64,000 nucleotides of DNA from Nostoc indistinguendum CM1-VF10 (GCA_019359215.1 JAHHHS010000007.1:62001-126000), one strand, 5' to 3'; positions 27,282 to 36,327 are shown, counted from the stretch's first letter. A program made the numbers and translations. Notes: generated by a model not told the origin, from the sequence alone.

Positions 27282-27974
27282 ATGACTACAGTTGGAGTCA
27301 AGGACAGCAAACAACAGCTAATGCAAGCATTTCAACAAATTATTATTCAAAGAAAAAAGCTGGAATCCAAAATAGCAACCAAACAAGAGGAAGCAGAAAA
27401 GTCAAGAAATTCTGCAAGCAGCCTCTGCATATACAGTTGATAGTATTGTTAAAGGTTTAGCTGATTTACAATTAGAGTTTGGCAGTATTCTCAATGCATT
27501 ATCTGAAAAACTAGCTCAGGAAAATTCCAAGTTAGATGAATTGAACCGAGCTATAGAAATTGAAACTCAACGTCTACAAGAGCTTCAAGAAATAAGAGTT
27601 GTAGCAGATACTCTAGATATTTTAAGTCAAGAACACCAAGAAAAATTAAAAACCCTAGAACAAGATATTATCAGCAAAAGGGAAACACTAGAGAAAGAAA
27701 TTACAATCAGGCGCAAAGAATGGCAAAAAGAGCAAGCAGAGTATGAAGAACAACTTCAAGCATATAACGATTTATTAGCTAAAGATCGCCAGCAAGAACA
27801 AGAAGAATCTCAGTACAAGTTAAAAACTACTCGTAAAATAAATACAGATAACTACGAAGCAATAAAACGCCAACGGCAGTGAAAGCTATTGAAGGTACTT
27901 CAAATGTTAATTCATATCAGGCAATTAAAGAGATAGCTTTAGAACAAGCAAAGACTCAAGCTAAAAACAAATAA
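27282..27974 (+). pseudogene. coiled-coil protein gene broken by two frameshifts
   Basis: Three overlapping reading frames join into one protein of about 230 residues rich in Glu, Gln and Lys, a long coiled coil. Part 1 starts at ATG 27282 behind a good GGGAG site and runs to about 27403. One extra base near 27400 (deleting the T in AAAGTCAAGAA restores EKQEILQAAS) moves reading to the second frame, which continues without stop to about 27880. A second shift in CCAACGGCAGTG moves it to the frame ending KTQAKNK and TAA at 27972. Coding character persists through all three parts, so this is a recent decay, or sequencing error, rather than chance. Family unknown; similar coiled-coil proteins occur in Nostoc. 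Confidence 0.75.
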
Positions 27975-27996
27975 ACTGATTTATTTTTGATAAAAA

Positions 27997-28025
27997 TTGT
28001 AGAGACTTAAATTAAGTCTCTACAA
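27997..28025. repeat. 29 bp near-perfect palindrome
   Basis: TTGTAGAGACTTAA and its complement flank one A: a 14 bp stem. Probably a dispersed palindrome that may also terminate transcription downstream of the broken coiled-coil gene. Confidence 0.65.
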
Positions 28026-28041
28026 GGAGCTATAACGCTTT

Positions 28042-28158
28042 TTATTCAGTTTTATCTGGTTTGTTGATATCCACTGGAGGTTGTGCTTTCTTCTTCTTTG
28101 TTGCGTTAACCTGTGTTTGCTTAAATGTCTGATTGGAATTTTGTTTTTGACTAGACAT
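28042..28158 (-). CDS. possible small basic peptide (38 aa)
   Basis: A 38-codon frame from ATG to TAA encoding a Lys/Gln/Asn-rich, probably unstructured peptide (MSSQKQNSNQTFKQTQ ... KKKKAQPPVDINKPDKTE). The composition is more peptide-like than random, but there is no clear ribosome site. No family recognised. Confidence 0.3.
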   Translation of the reverse strand: MSSQKQNSNQTFKQTQVNATKKKKAQPPVDINKPDKTE

Positions 28159-28217
28159 AATACTATACTAAATTTTAAAATTTACTACAATGTTATCTAC
28201 ATTACAGGTATTGTGGA

Positions 28218-28529
28218 TTACGGAAACATATTGTAGAAAATTTCAGGTCTGTACTTATCCTTTAACTCAATCTCTCTGGTTTTCCTCGTCACTAGCCCTT
28301 TCTGGGCAACTTGAAGACGCTGACGCTTAGTTAATTCAGAACCAGCAAAAGGCGAAATAGCTCTGCGAATGGTAATTTCATCAGGATTGGCACTAAAGTC
28401 AATTACTTCCAAAAAACACATAGCATCTGCTTTTGTCCATCCGTAACTTTCAAGTAGCTTAATAGACTCTAATTTATCGAAGGTAGGAGGCGGTGTTTCG
28501 ACTACGCTCAACAACAGGGCAGGGATCAT
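28218..28529 (-). CDS. hypothetical protein (103 aa)
   Basis: A 103-residue frame. The part from about residue 20 (LESIKLLESYGWTKADAMCFLEVIDF ... ELTKRQRLQVAQKGLVTRK) looks like real, mostly helical protein. The first 12 residues are encoded by a common intergenic repeat motif (TTCGACTACGCTCAACAAC on the plus strand), so the true start may be lost or later. It may be the tail of a truncated gene. Function unknown. Confidence 0.4.
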   Translation of the reverse strand: MIPALLLSVVETPPPTFDKLESIKLLESYGWTKADAMCFLEVIDFSANPDEITIRRAISPFAGSELTKRQRLQVAQKGLVTRKTREIELKDKYRPEIFYNMFP

Positions 28530-29054
28530 TAAGTGCAGCTGAAGTGACTCCCTGCCTCCTGTCTCCTACAATCAGGTTTGCTGAAGATAAATTATGTATC
28601 ATATATTACTATATTATTAGTACATTATCTTTCTACCAAGAAACCGGATTCAAGCATAACGGTAACTTTACTAAACTTATCAATACTGGAGACTACCTAG
28701 TTTTTTGTACTGGGTGATGGAGATTTGACAAACATCGCACCGCAATACAGGTTTTCTCTTTCTAAAACAAAGCAGTCTCATTATGTACAGTGTATAAGGT
28801 CAGTTGTTTAGATAATTTTTTATTGAAAACCCCTTGCTTACCTAGCCAAAAAAAGCTATCTCTGAATGCAAGTTGGTATCATTGTGCAAGACTAACCTAA
28901 TTTAGTAGCGATCGAGTTACGATCTTGTCACACCCTTTTTTGATTTGAGAAGTCCTATTCCAGAATTTTCTGGTTAAAATAGTATATCTGTTCTACTCAA
29001 ACTCCCAGAGCAACACTCCTTAAAACCATATATTTAGAGGCATTAGAGGCAAGA
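28530..29054. other. recA upstream region
   Basis: 525 bp without a gene. Includes an imperfect inverted repeat around 28515-28567. TGTACAGTGTAT near 28783 is only weakly like a cyanobacterial LexA site. Confidence 0.4.
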
Positions 29055-30134
29055 ATGGCTATCAACACCGATACTTCAGGCAAGCAAAAAGCGCTGACGA
29101 TGGTGCTCAACCAGATTGAGCGCAGCTTTGGAAAAGGAGCAATCATGCGCCTGGGCGATGCTACCCGGATGCGGGTGGAGACTATCTCCAGTGGAGCGCT
29201 TACCCTAGATTTAGCATTGGGTGGTGGTTTACCCAAGGGGCGGGTAATCGAAATTTATGGGCCGGAAAGTTCCGGGAAGACTACAGTAGCGCTACATGCG
29301 CTCGCCGAAGTGCAAAGAAATGGCGGTGTTGCAGCCTTTGTTGATGCAGAACACGCCCTTGATCCTACTTATGCTGCGGCATTGGGTGTAGATATTGACA
29401 ATTTGCTGATTTCCCAACCTGATACAGGCGAATCAGCTTTGGAAATTGTCGATCAGCTTGTTCGCTCTGCTGCGGTTGATATTGTAGTTATTGACTCAGT
29501 AGCAGCACTGGTTCCCCGTGCTGAAATTGAAGGCGATATGGGTGACGCCCACGTTGGTCTGCAAGCGCGATTAATGAGCCAAGCCCTACGCAAAATTACG
29601 GGCAATATTGGGAAATCTGGTTGTACAGTAATTTTCATTAACCAGTTGCGGCAAAAAATCGGTGTTACCTACGGTAGCCCAGAAACTACTACTGGCGGTA
29701 ACGCATTGAAATTTTACGCTTCGGTACGCTTGGATATTCGCCGAATTCAAACCCTGAAAAAAGGTACAGAAGAATTTGGTAACCGCGTTAAAGTCAAAGT
29801 TGCTAAAAATAAAGTAGCGCCGCCTTTCAGAATCGCTGAATTCGACATTATTTTTGGTAAAGGTATTTCTACCTTGGGTTGTCTTGTTGACTTAGCAGAA
29901 GAAACTGGCATTATTGTCCGCAAAGGAGCTTGGTATAGTTACAACGGCGATAATATCTCTCAAGGACGAGACAACGCCATTAAGTATCTAGAAGAAAAGC
30001 CCGAATTTGCTGACGAAATCAAGAAACTGGTGCGTGAAAAATTAGATAAGGGTGCTGTTGTTTCTGCTAACTCTGTAGCTAAAGCCAGTGAAGAAGATGA
30101 AGAGGAAGATATCGATTTAGAGCCAGAAGAATAA
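29055..30134 (+). CDS. recA: recombinase RecA
   Basis: A 359-residue RecA. It coats single-stranded DNA and drives strand exchange in repair and recombination. Walker A GPESSGKT lies near residue 69-76, the conserved VDAEHALDP near 97, Walker [12 protein letters not shown] near 143 and the L2 loop [12 protein letters not shown] near 215. The C terminus is very acidic ([14 protein letters not shown]), as in other RecA proteins. Full length, monocistronic, with two hairpins downstream. Confidence 0.98.
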   Translation: MAINTDTSGKQKALTMVLNQIERSFGKGAIMRLGDATRMRVETISSGALTLDLALGGGLPKGRVIEIYGPESSGKTTVALHALAEVQRNGGVAAFVDAEHALDPTYAAALGVDIDNLLISQPDTGESALEIVDQLVRSAAVDIVVIDSVAALVPRAEIEGDMGDAHVGLQARLMSQALRKITGNIGKSGCTVIFINQLRQKIGVTYGSPETTTGGNALKFYASVRLDIRRIQTLKKGTEEFGNRVKVKVAKNKVAPPFRIAEFDIIFGKGISTLGCLVDLAEETGIIVRKGAWYSYNGDNISQGRDNAIKYLEEKPEFADEIKKLVREKLDKGAVVSANSVAKASEEDEEEDIDLEPEE

Positions 30135-30171
30135 AAAATGCGGATTTATTAATTTGCAATTTTTAATATGT

Positions 30172-30204
30172 AGTGGGTTACATAGACAACTAACCCACTT
30201 TTTT
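30172..30204 (+). terminator. intrinsic terminator of recA
   Basis: AGTGGGTTA ... TAACCCACT followed by a T-run. Confidence 0.85.
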
Positions 30205-30235
30205 CAAAGTATTGATGAGTTATAGCAAGCTTAAC

Positions 30236-30270
30236 AAAATGATTGCTCCTATATGAGGAGCAATCATTTT
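30236..30270. terminator. second, bidirectional hairpin after recA
   Basis: AAAATGATTGCTCCT and AGGAGCAATCATTTT flank five bases: a perfect 15 bp stem that suits the convergent small gene as well as recA. Confidence 0.8.
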
Positions 30271-30300
30271 ATTTTTATAAGCGCTATAATGTCCAAATTT

Positions 30301-30486
30301 TTAGCTGGGATTGTATGGTATTTGTCTGCTAAAAAAGCGGTCTAAAATTTCTGATTTCTGTTCTAAACTGAAGCCGTCATAACAATCTTCAAACTTTTCA
30401 ACTAGTCCAGAATTTTTGAAAATCTCTGAATTATTACCTAGTTTTTCAGTCAAAGGTTTTGGTCTGGTACGGGCATAAGTAAGCAT
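30301..30486 (-). CDS. hypothetical small protein (61 aa)
   Basis: A 61-residue soluble, charged protein (MLTYARTRPKPLTEKLG ... FEDCYDGFSLEQKSEILDRFFSRQ). The composition and the well-placed terminator immediately downstream on its strand support a real gene, but no ribosome site is clear and no family is recognised. Confidence 0.45.
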   Translation of the reverse strand: MLTYARTRPKPLTEKLGNNSEIFKNSGLVEKFEDCYDGFSLEQKSEILDRFFSRQIPYNPS

Positions 30487-30573
30487 TTCTATTTAATTAT
30501 TATTACAAATCAAATAGGATGGCTATATCATATTTAATTGGTCAATTCTGAATAAATCTGTGAGCTTTTAAAC

Positions 30574-32184
30574 TCACAACAAGCCTCGTTTACCATTGGG
30601 GCGCACGGTCATCCAATTTGTTTTTGCTAGTGCTAGCTGCTCATCAGAAATTTTGGCACTGCTGAGATTAGCACCACACAGATTAGCTCCTCGAAGGTTA
30701 GCATTGCTGAGATAAGCATTGCTGAGGTCTGCGCCTCGCAGGTCTGCCCCTTCTAAATCAGCATGGTTAAAGTATGCTTTGCTCAAATTAGCATCCTTGA
30801 GGTTTGCTCGAGTGAGACTGGCTTTGCCAAAGTCACTATTCTGGAGATTAGCTCCTTGGAGATTGGTTTTTTGTAATTGAGCAGAATGGAAATTTGTTTG
30901 GGATAAGTCAGCACCTTGCAGATTGAGCAAACTTAAATTATGTAGGGCAAAATCCCGCCTTCCTTTCAGATAGGCTGTTAATAAACCTTGGGTATCTAAT
31001 TTACGCTCAACTTTAGATTTTTGAATTTGCGAACCATTGCTGTTGCTGTTGCTGTTAGCTAAAGTAGTTGATTTGGCCATTCCAGAACCCTGGTGTAATC
31101 CAGCCGCTTCCGCTGCCTTGGCTCGTCTAGCGCGAATTGCTGCGGCTACCTGTGCTACTCCTACACTGGTAACAGCAGCAGAAGGGTTGCTACATAAAAC
31201 AGCAGAATTTTCTAGGTGATTGTGTGTTCGCTCTTTAGACCCGGTATCAGATTTAATCAGTAAACCCTTTGCCGAACTTTCTAAGTATGGTTCTATTTCC
31301 AATGCTCTGAGAACTTCTGCTGCTGACTGATAGCGACTACGCACAGACACGTCTAACATTTTTCGCAATACATTGCTCAAGTGGTCACTCACTTGCACAA
31401 GGTGTTCCCACATCATCTCGCCAGTATTGGGATTGTAATCTAAATCTTTAGGAGTTTTACTAGTCAATAAATAAATGCATGTCACCCCCAATGCATAGAT
31501 ATCACTGGCGTAGACTGGACGCATAGCCATTTGCTCAGGCGGCGCAAAACCAGGAGTACCAATGGCATATGCAGTTAATGCTGTCTGTCCTGATTGATTT
31601 GTAGCACCTTGGGTAACTTGGTTTTTGACCGCACCAAAGTCGATGAGTACCATTCTGGCATCTTGAGTGCGGCGAATTAAGTTGGCTGGTTTAATATCAC
31701 GGTGAATTACCTTTTGCTCGTGGATATATTGCAGTAGTGGCAAAATCTCGCTCAAAAATTGCTTGACTCCAGTTTCGCTCAAGATACCGTTAAGTTTGAC
31801 CTCTTCCTGCAACGTATCACCACTAATGTATTCTTGAACTAAGTAGAATTGTTCATGATCTTCAAAATAATCTAATAATCTTGGTACTTGAGGATGATTG
31901 CCAATTTTACCTAGAGTTTTGGCTTCTCGCTCAAAGAGTTCTCTGGCCATCTGTAAAACGTGTGGGGCGCTTCCTGATGGGCGTAATTGCTTAATTACGC
32001 AACTCGGTTCTCCTGGTAAGCCTTGGTCATGGGCTAAGAAGGTAGCTCCAAAGCCACCCTGACCTAATGGTTTGATCACCTGATAGCGATCGCGCAACAG
32101 TAGTTGCGAGCCACAAGACTGACACCTTTGGCTATATACCAAATTTTCTGGATTGGGACAGATAGGATTTAAGCAGTAGCTCAT
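30574..32184 (-). CDS. spkB: Ser/Thr protein kinase with pentapeptide repeats, SpkB-type
   Basis: A 536-residue kinase. The N terminus carries a four-cysteine motif (CLNPICP, CQSCG at residues 4-24) seen in SpkB-like cyanobacterial kinases. The Hanks-type kinase domain spans about 34-295: glycine loop GQGGFGATF, Lys65 in CVIKQ, catalytic Asp163 in HRDIKPAN, DFG at 182-184, and GTPGFAPPEQ. After a low-complexity linker rich in Ala and Ser/Asn, the C terminus (about 405-520) is a series of pentapeptide repeats A(D/N)Lxx that forms a right-handed beta helix, probably for protein contact. There is no membrane segment. It lies alone on the minus strand. The symbol rests on architecture and is provisional. 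Confidence 0.88.
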   Translation of the reverse strand: MSYCLNPICPNPENLVYSQRCQSCGSQLLLRDRYQVIKPLGQGGFGATFLAHDQGLPGEPSCVIKQLRPSGSAPHVLQMARELFEREAKTLGKIGNHPQVPRLLDYFEDHEQFYLVQEYISGDTLQEEVKLNGILSETGVKQFLSEILPLLQYIHEQKVIHRDIKPANLIRRTQDARMVLIDFGAVKNQVTQGATNQSGQTALTAYAIGTPGFAPPEQMAMRPVYASDIYALGVTCIYLLTSKTPKDLDYNPNTGEMMWEHLVQVSDHLSNVLRKMLDVSVRSRYQSAAEVLRALEIEPYLESSAKGLLIKSDTGSKERTHNHLENSAVLCSNPSAAVTSVGVAQVAAAIRARRAKAAEAAGLHQGSGMAKSTTLANSNSNSNGSQIQKSKVERKLDTQGLLTAYLKGRRDFALHNLSLLNLQGADLSQTNFHSAQLQKTNLQGANLQNSDFGKASLTRANLKDANLSKAYFNHADLEGADLRGADLSNAYLSNANLRGANLCGANLSSAKISDEQLALAKTNWMTVRPNGKRGLL

Positions 32185-32646
32185 GCACTGTCAACTCGCT
32201 GCACGAATAATCACGGTGAGTGTTATACTCTCCTTCAATTATTTAGATATTGATCAACTCTTACAAGGTAATTTTTGCTGGAAATTCTTTGAAGATTTTC
32301 TAAAGTTTAACTGAGATTACGTAAATTTATCGCCAAAAGAAGATAAGTATTATACTTATACTGGCAAACTTATTTAGATTAATTTATACCATATACCAAT
32401 TTGTGATAACGCTCTCTTAAAGCTTGTTATCTTTGGAGCGATAGCGCAGCGATAACGCTGCGTTATCGGTCTACAGCCTTTTTCCTAAAAGAGACACTAA
32501 ACGAACGGCTATCCTAGGGTGGGCGTCTTAGGCTAGCATCAAGGGATCAGATCGCACTGGCTCGCTTACAGAAAATCGCTGTAGAATTTTGGATGCCCAA
32601 GCTTGGAGGGAGTTCAAAATCATGTCCATTAGTCGTTAAGAAACTA
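32185..32646. other. spacer without a gene
   Basis: 462 bp, including a small inverted repeat CGATAACG CTG CGTTATCG at 32450-32468. Nothing else recognised. Confidence 0.45.
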
Positions 32647-33477
32647 TTAGCTGGCTTTCATATTCACACTAATAAGTTGTTCTAAAAGTGCAAGAACATC
32701 ACTGCGGCTGAGTTTCTCTTTACCATTAGCAAGGGCATCAAGAGTACCATTAGCTAAAGTTAAGGGAATTTGACAAAAATCCAAGGCTGGCCCGGTAGGA
32801 AGTTCTTTGGTATAAGCTTCTGCCAGAGCTAGATTGCGCCGCGCATACTCTTGCATATTTGCTGCACTCCAACCCTGTGGGAAAAAGTCTACCCCACGCC
32901 CTAAATCCTCAGTATGGTTACGCAGGATATTAACTGCTTGTAAACCCCGACCAAACCCAATCGCCTGGGTACGGTTAGTTTGCGTTCCATCGTACCAAGT
33001 CCATAAGTCCGATAGTAACAATCCCACTGCACCTGCAACCCCAAAGGTATAACGGTCTAAATCAGCTTCTGTGTCAATTTTCCAGTTTCTTTCTGCCCAG
33101 TAAGCCATCCGGTCTGCCATTGCAGCAGTGGCATCCCAAATTCGAGGTGCAATGGTTTCTGGTGCTAGCATCAACCATTCTCTAATCCTTAGAGTTACTT
33201 CTTCTAAGGTATGCTCATATCCGCTAAATCCTGCAAAGAAAGCATCTACCGCGAAGCCATCAACCCCTGCCTGTAATGTCAGGCTAATCGCTCTTAACAG
33301 CTTTGCTTTAGTAGGATTATCTAGTTCGGCATGATCTTCAATTTCATCAATGGCACGCATACACAAATATGCTGATGCTACTGCTTCTTGCAATTTTGGC
33401 GGTAAAAGATTAATTGGGATATAAAAAGTTCGGCTAGTTTCTTTGAGGATTTGCAATGCATCTCTACGTAAATTCAT
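32647..33477 (-). CDS. squalene/phytoene synthase family protein
   Basis: A 276-residue prenyl-condensing enzyme homologue. The first acidic motif is RAIDEIEDH (Asp44-Asp48). The second reads NILRNHTEDLGRG, where the usual first Asp is replaced by Asn. FGRGLQAVNILRN and the helical pattern are typical of head-to-head prenyl synthases that make squalene, presqualene diphosphate or phytoene. The altered second motif and lack of a carotenoid gene neighbour leave the product open. A strong site (GGAGTGAAAAC before ATG) fixes the start at 33477 rather than 11 codons upstream. Confidence 0.85.
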   Translation of the reverse strand: MNLRRDALQILKETSRTFYIPINLLPPKLQEAVASAYLCMRAIDEIEDHAELDNPTKAKLLRAISLTLQAGVDGFAVDAFFAGFSGYEHTLEEVTLRIREWLMLAPETIAPRIWDATAAMADRMAYWAERNWKIDTEADLDRYTFGVAGAVGLLLSDLWTWYDGTQTNRTQAIGFGRGLQAVNILRNHTEDLGRGVDFFPQGWSAANMQEYARRNLALAEAYTKELPTGPALDFCQIPLTLANGTLDALANGKEKLSRSDVLALLEQLISVNMKAS

Positions 33478-33831
33478 GTTTTCACTCCCCGCTTGATTTT
33501 TGCACCACATGAAATTTGCAGTTTTTTGATGATACTGGATATAGTTTTGACTAAACCTTAAAAACTATAGACTATAAGATACGCTAGTATTTCATCTAAA
33601 CATTAGTAGTTTTTGGTGTTGCAATTAACAAAACTCTCAAATTTATGAAAGTCTAATTTAGTATATAGGGTTTTGGTCGCAAAAATCGGTAATGTGCCGT
33701 TTGATATAGCTATCATAAAGTTTTAGTGTGTATATAAAGAATTATGCTAATATTTGGTTTATTAGCGCGAAATATTTCTATGAGCGAACATCCATTTTAG
33801 GGATTTGAAAGTGTTTTAAGTCTGCGTTAAT

Positions 33832-33861
33832 TTGACTAACAAATTGTAATGATTGTATATA
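33832..33861 (+). promoter_or_regulatory. sigma-70-type promoter candidate
   Basis: TTGACT, 18 bases, TATATA. It would start transcription near 33868, just ahead of the candidate structured RNA. A second TTGACA at 33882 has no good -10 partner. Confidence 0.4.
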
Positions 33862-33899
33862 TAAAGACAATTTAGGAAAAGTTGACAACGGATAACAGT

Positions 33900-34051
33900 A
33901 ATTGTACGCACCTTTAGATGCGAACGGCTGCTTGTCGACGAGTTAGTGTAAGTTAAATTAAACATAAAGGGCTGTAATGCCTGGGTTAAGCTATGTCCAC
34001 GCTTGCTCGGTTACAGTGTGAACCTGCTTACTGTCTAAGGTGGCATCAATT
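33900..34051 (+). ncRNA. candidate structured RNA, 6S-like
   Basis: This stretch folds on paper into one long, interrupted rod. The ends pair (AATTG at 33900 with CAATT at 34047; CACCTTTAGA at 33909 with TCTAAGGTG at 34034, one bulge). Further in, CTGTAA at 33972 pairs with TTACAG at 34011, and an apical hairpin is formed by GGGTTAAGC and GCTTGCTC. Between the outer stem and the inner hairpin lies a large unpaired region. This is the layout of 6S RNA, the RNA polymerase inhibitor, and the segment TGCTCGGT also recalls bacterial 6S. There is no open reading frame. The exact ends and identity are unproven; the precursor could start near 33868. Confidence 0.45.
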
Positions 34052-34100
34052 GACCATAAGCGAGAATAAATAAGAATTTCCTGCATATTTACGAGATTGA

Positions 34101-34129
34101 CAATAAAAAAGTGGGCAAATAGCCCACTT
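34101..34129 (-). terminator. intrinsic terminator on the minus strand
   Basis: AAGTGGGC ... GCCCACTT with an A-run on its left as written, that is a T-run on the minus strand. It probably ends the panD-MBL transcript; the MITE fragment lies between it and the gene. Confidence 0.7.
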
Positions 34130-34159
34130 AATCAAATATTTGTCAATATTTAGCCTCTC

Positions 34160-34265
34160 ATATCATGTCCGCTAAATTACCCATCAGAAAAGAACCCCAC
34201 CCCCAACTACTCCCGGCTTGCAGGGAAGTTAGCTCAAGCGCAGCTTTAGCGGGGTGGGATTTCAA
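34160..34265. mobile_element. MITE-like element, family A, copy 3 (one end only)
   Basis: The left end ATATCATGTCCGCTAAATTA matches copy 1 and the right end of copy 2, and the inner CCCCACCCC ... GCGGGGTGGG repeat is kept. No matching right terminal repeat follows, so the copy seems truncated. Confidence 0.55.
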
Positions 34266-34368
34266 GTATTATCAAAGAAGGCAGTCTAATGAAAAAAATC
34301 TCAGCGCCATGCATAAAAATATGGTAGCTTCCACTCGTTCTAGCGCCGATTTCAAAGTGCCAACGTAA

Positions 34369-35271
34369 TCACTTACTAACAGCTAATATTAGACCTTCAT
34401 GGGCTAATATTGCTTGAGGAAAGGCAGATTTAATATCGACTTGAACCTGGTCAATAAAATCATCATGGTCATCTGGGTGATGATGAGAAATGGCTAGCCG
34501 TTTAACGCCAGCATTCAGAGCTGCATTCACCGCAGCTTGCCAAAGTAAATCAGCAGAGTCATGGTTGTGAGACGTAGGAGGAGTGTAAGTGGCATTGGCA
34601 ATTAGCAAGTCAACACCTTGAATAAACTGTAAAATCCGCTCTCGCTCCACTTGATCAGCATTTTGGTGTAAATCTGTAACGTAGGCAACACTATAATCTT
34701 GCCAAGTAACTCGGTAGCCAACTGACCTCTGAGTTTGATTGATTAATGCAGTTGTAATGGTTACATCATCTAATTTCACCTCACTATCAGAAGTGAGATT
34801 GTAAAACTGTAATTCCGACTGCATTACCTGTAAAGGGTAAGGAAAGTGTGGCTGGAGCATCTGGTCGTATAGACATTGTTTGATTGAGGCTCCATTTGAT
34901 GCAGCTGTGCCGTAAATGTGAAAACAATTTTCTACAATAAATGCTGGAGCAAAAAAGGGAAAGCCTTGAATGCGATTTGATTGACAGTTGGTAAAAAATA
35001 AATGGGCTTCTATTGGCTGTTGTAGTTCTTGCCAAGTTTTACCCAGTATGCGTAAGCCAGTACCGCCATCGAAAATCAAACGTTTACCTGCTACGTGCAT
35101 TTCTACACAAGCAGTATTACCACCATAACGACTGGTATTGCTACTTGGAGTGGGAATCAAACCTCTTACACCCCAAAATTGCACTATAAATTTACCTGCT
35201 GGGCTACTTGGCAGGGTAGATGACTTTTCAGGCGTGTAGCTCTGCGAACCCGACAACTCAAAATTTGACAT
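34369..35271 (-). CDS. metallo-beta-lactamase-fold protein with degenerate metal site
   Basis: A 300-residue protein of the MBL hydrolase fold: FWGVRGLIPTP and YGGNTACVE near 33-57, FDGGTGLR near 68, and a late HHHPDDHDD near 263-271 typical of this subgroup. The key metal motif HxHxDH is replaced: residues 94-100 read TNCQSNR where THTHWDH would be expected, and the later Asp of the usual HDAxYT is Asn226 (ANATYT). Asp200 and the C-terminal His cluster remain. Zinc hydrolase activity is therefore doubtful; a binding or regulatory role is possible. The start lies 11 bp after the panD stop, so the two genes are probably cotranscribed. Confidence 0.85.
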   Translation of the reverse strand: MSNFELSGSQSYTPEKSSTLPSSPAGKFIVQFWGVRGLIPTPSSNTSRYGGNTACVEMHVAGKRLIFDGGTGLRILGKTWQELQQPIEAHLFFTNCQSNRIQGFPFFAPAFIVENCFHIYGTAASNGASIKQCLYDQMLQPHFPYPLQVMQSELQFYNLTSDSEVKLDDVTITTALINQTQRSVGYRVTWQDYSVAYVTDLHQNADQVERERILQFIQGVDLLIANATYTPPTSHNHDSADLLWQAAVNAALNAGVKRLAISHHHPDDHDDFIDQVQVDIKSAFPQAILAHEGLILAVSK

Positions 35272-35282
35272 TTTCCTTGAAA

Positions 35283-35666
35283 TTAGACCTTACTGAGTAG
35301 GTCATCATAGTGCCGCACTTCCAACAGGCTGTTTTTTTCGTCCACAATGACTACTGTAGGAGAGTAACTTTTTAACTCTTCTGGAGTGAACTGCCCGTAA
35401 GTCATTATAATCAGGCGATCGCCAATAATGCCTAGACGTGCAGCACCCCCATTTAGCTCAATTACTCCTGAATGGGCTGGAGCTGCGATCGCATAGGTAA
35501 TAAAGCGCTGACCGTTGGCACTATTAACTACTTGCACCTGCTCATAGGGTAAGATGCCAGCTTTTTCCAAAAGCATTTCATCGATGCTGATACTACCCAC
35601 GTAGTTGATATTCGCCCCTGTCAGGGTGCAGTTATGAATTTTTGCCAAGAGGAGAGTGCGCTGCAT
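35283..35666 (-). CDS. panD: aspartate 1-decarboxylase
   Basis: A 127-residue pyruvoyl enzyme that makes beta-alanine for pantothenate and coenzyme A. The proenzyme cleaves itself between Gly24 and Ser25 in YVGSISID; Ser25 becomes the pyruvoyl group. The Lys9 region (LLLAKIHN) and NGAAR-like NGGAARLG near residue 73 are as expected. Full length. It precedes the MBL-fold gene by 11 bp in what looks like a two-gene unit. Confidence 0.97.
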   Translation of the reverse strand: MQRTLLLAKIHNCTLTGANINYVGSISIDEMLLEKAGILPYEQVQVVNSANGQRFITYAIAAPAHSGVIELNGGAARLGIIGDRLIIMTYGQFTPEELKSYSPTVVIVDEKNSLLEVRHYDDLLSKV

Positions 35667-35764
35667 TTGGGTTTGGGGTTAGTGGCAGTTTTTACAATCC
35701 GTAACAACCGAAATTTGTCAAAGTGAGGAGTTAGGACTGAGTTGTTAAAAGTGAGGAATAAAAA

Positions 35765-35813
35765 TTTATAACTCTTAACTTCTAACTCTTAACTCCTAAC
35801 TCCTAACTCCTCT
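35765..35813. repeat. imperfect tandem repeat (TAACTCC/TAACTCT)n
   Basis: Six or so units of TAACTCC, TAACTCT or TAACTTC lie just downstream of the pyrophosphatase stop. Heptamer repeat of the Nostocales type. Confidence 0.7.
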
Positions 35814-35814
35814 A

Positions 35815-36327
35815 TTATCCTCTATAAGCTTTGACGGATTTTTCTACTAAAGGTGCAACCTTATCCACATCTTGCCAACCGAGAATTTCAGTCACCTTTT
35901 TTTCCAAATTTTTATAACTACGGAAAAATTCGGCAATTTCATCTAAGCGGTGTGGTGCTAAGTCTTTCAGGGATTTGACCTGAGTGTAGCGCGGATCTTT
36001 GTCAGGAACACAAAGAATTTTCTCATCGCGATCGCCACCGTCAATCATCTCTAAAAAGCCAATTGGTCGTGCAGCAATAATACAGCCTGGAAAGGTTGGT
36101 TCGTCAATTATGACCATACCATCTAGGGGATCGCCATCATCAGCTAAAGTATTGGGTACAAAGCCGTAGTCGTATGGATATTGTACCGATGAATAAAGTA
36201 CTCGGTCTAGAGCAAAAGCTTCTAGTTCCTTGTCGTATTCGTATTTATTTTTACTTTTGCCAGTAATTTCAATCAGAACGTTGATTAGGCCAGGTTTCGG
36301 TTGGGCAGGAATACGAGATAAATCCAC
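35815..36327 (-). CDS. ppa: inorganic pyrophosphatase
   Basis: A 170-residue soluble family I pyrophosphatase, which hydrolyses pyrophosphate from biosynthesis with Mg2+. The metal-binding Asp residues lie in [11 protein letters not shown] (about 65-75), with [22 protein letters not shown] before it and [15 protein letters not shown] after. Length is standard. It lies 148 bp upstream of panD on the same strand, separated by repeats and probably by a promoter. Confidence 0.97.
   Translation of the reverse strand: MDLSRIPAQPKPGLINVLIEITGKSKNKYEYDKELEAFALDRVLYSSVQYPYDYGFVPNTLADDGDPLDGMVIIDEPTFPGCIIAARPIGFLEMIDGGDRDEKILCVPDKDPRYTQVKSLKDLAPHRLDEIAEFFRSYKNLEKKVTEILGWQDVDKVAPLVEKSVKAYRG

Larger units (their letters stand above)
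33478..34368. other. 890 bp spacer with a candidate RNA and a MITE fragment
   Basis: Contains a promoter-like sequence (33832-33861), a candidate structured RNA (33900-34051), a minus-strand terminator (34101-34129) and MITE-like family A copy 3 (34160-34265). Confidence 0.6.

Noticed and set aside
28783..28796. Possible LexA box upstream of recA
   Set aside because: TGTACAGTGTAT only loosely resembles the cyanobacterial consensus and lies about 270 bp from the start codon.
30301..30486. Idea that the small gene after recA is a RecX-like regulator
   Set aside because: It is on the opposite strand, far shorter than RecX and lacks its repeats.
33900..34051. Candidate RNA considered as tmRNA, RNase P RNA or a tRNA
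   Set aside because: Too short for the first two, no tag reading frame, and no T-loop or acceptor pattern of a tRNA.
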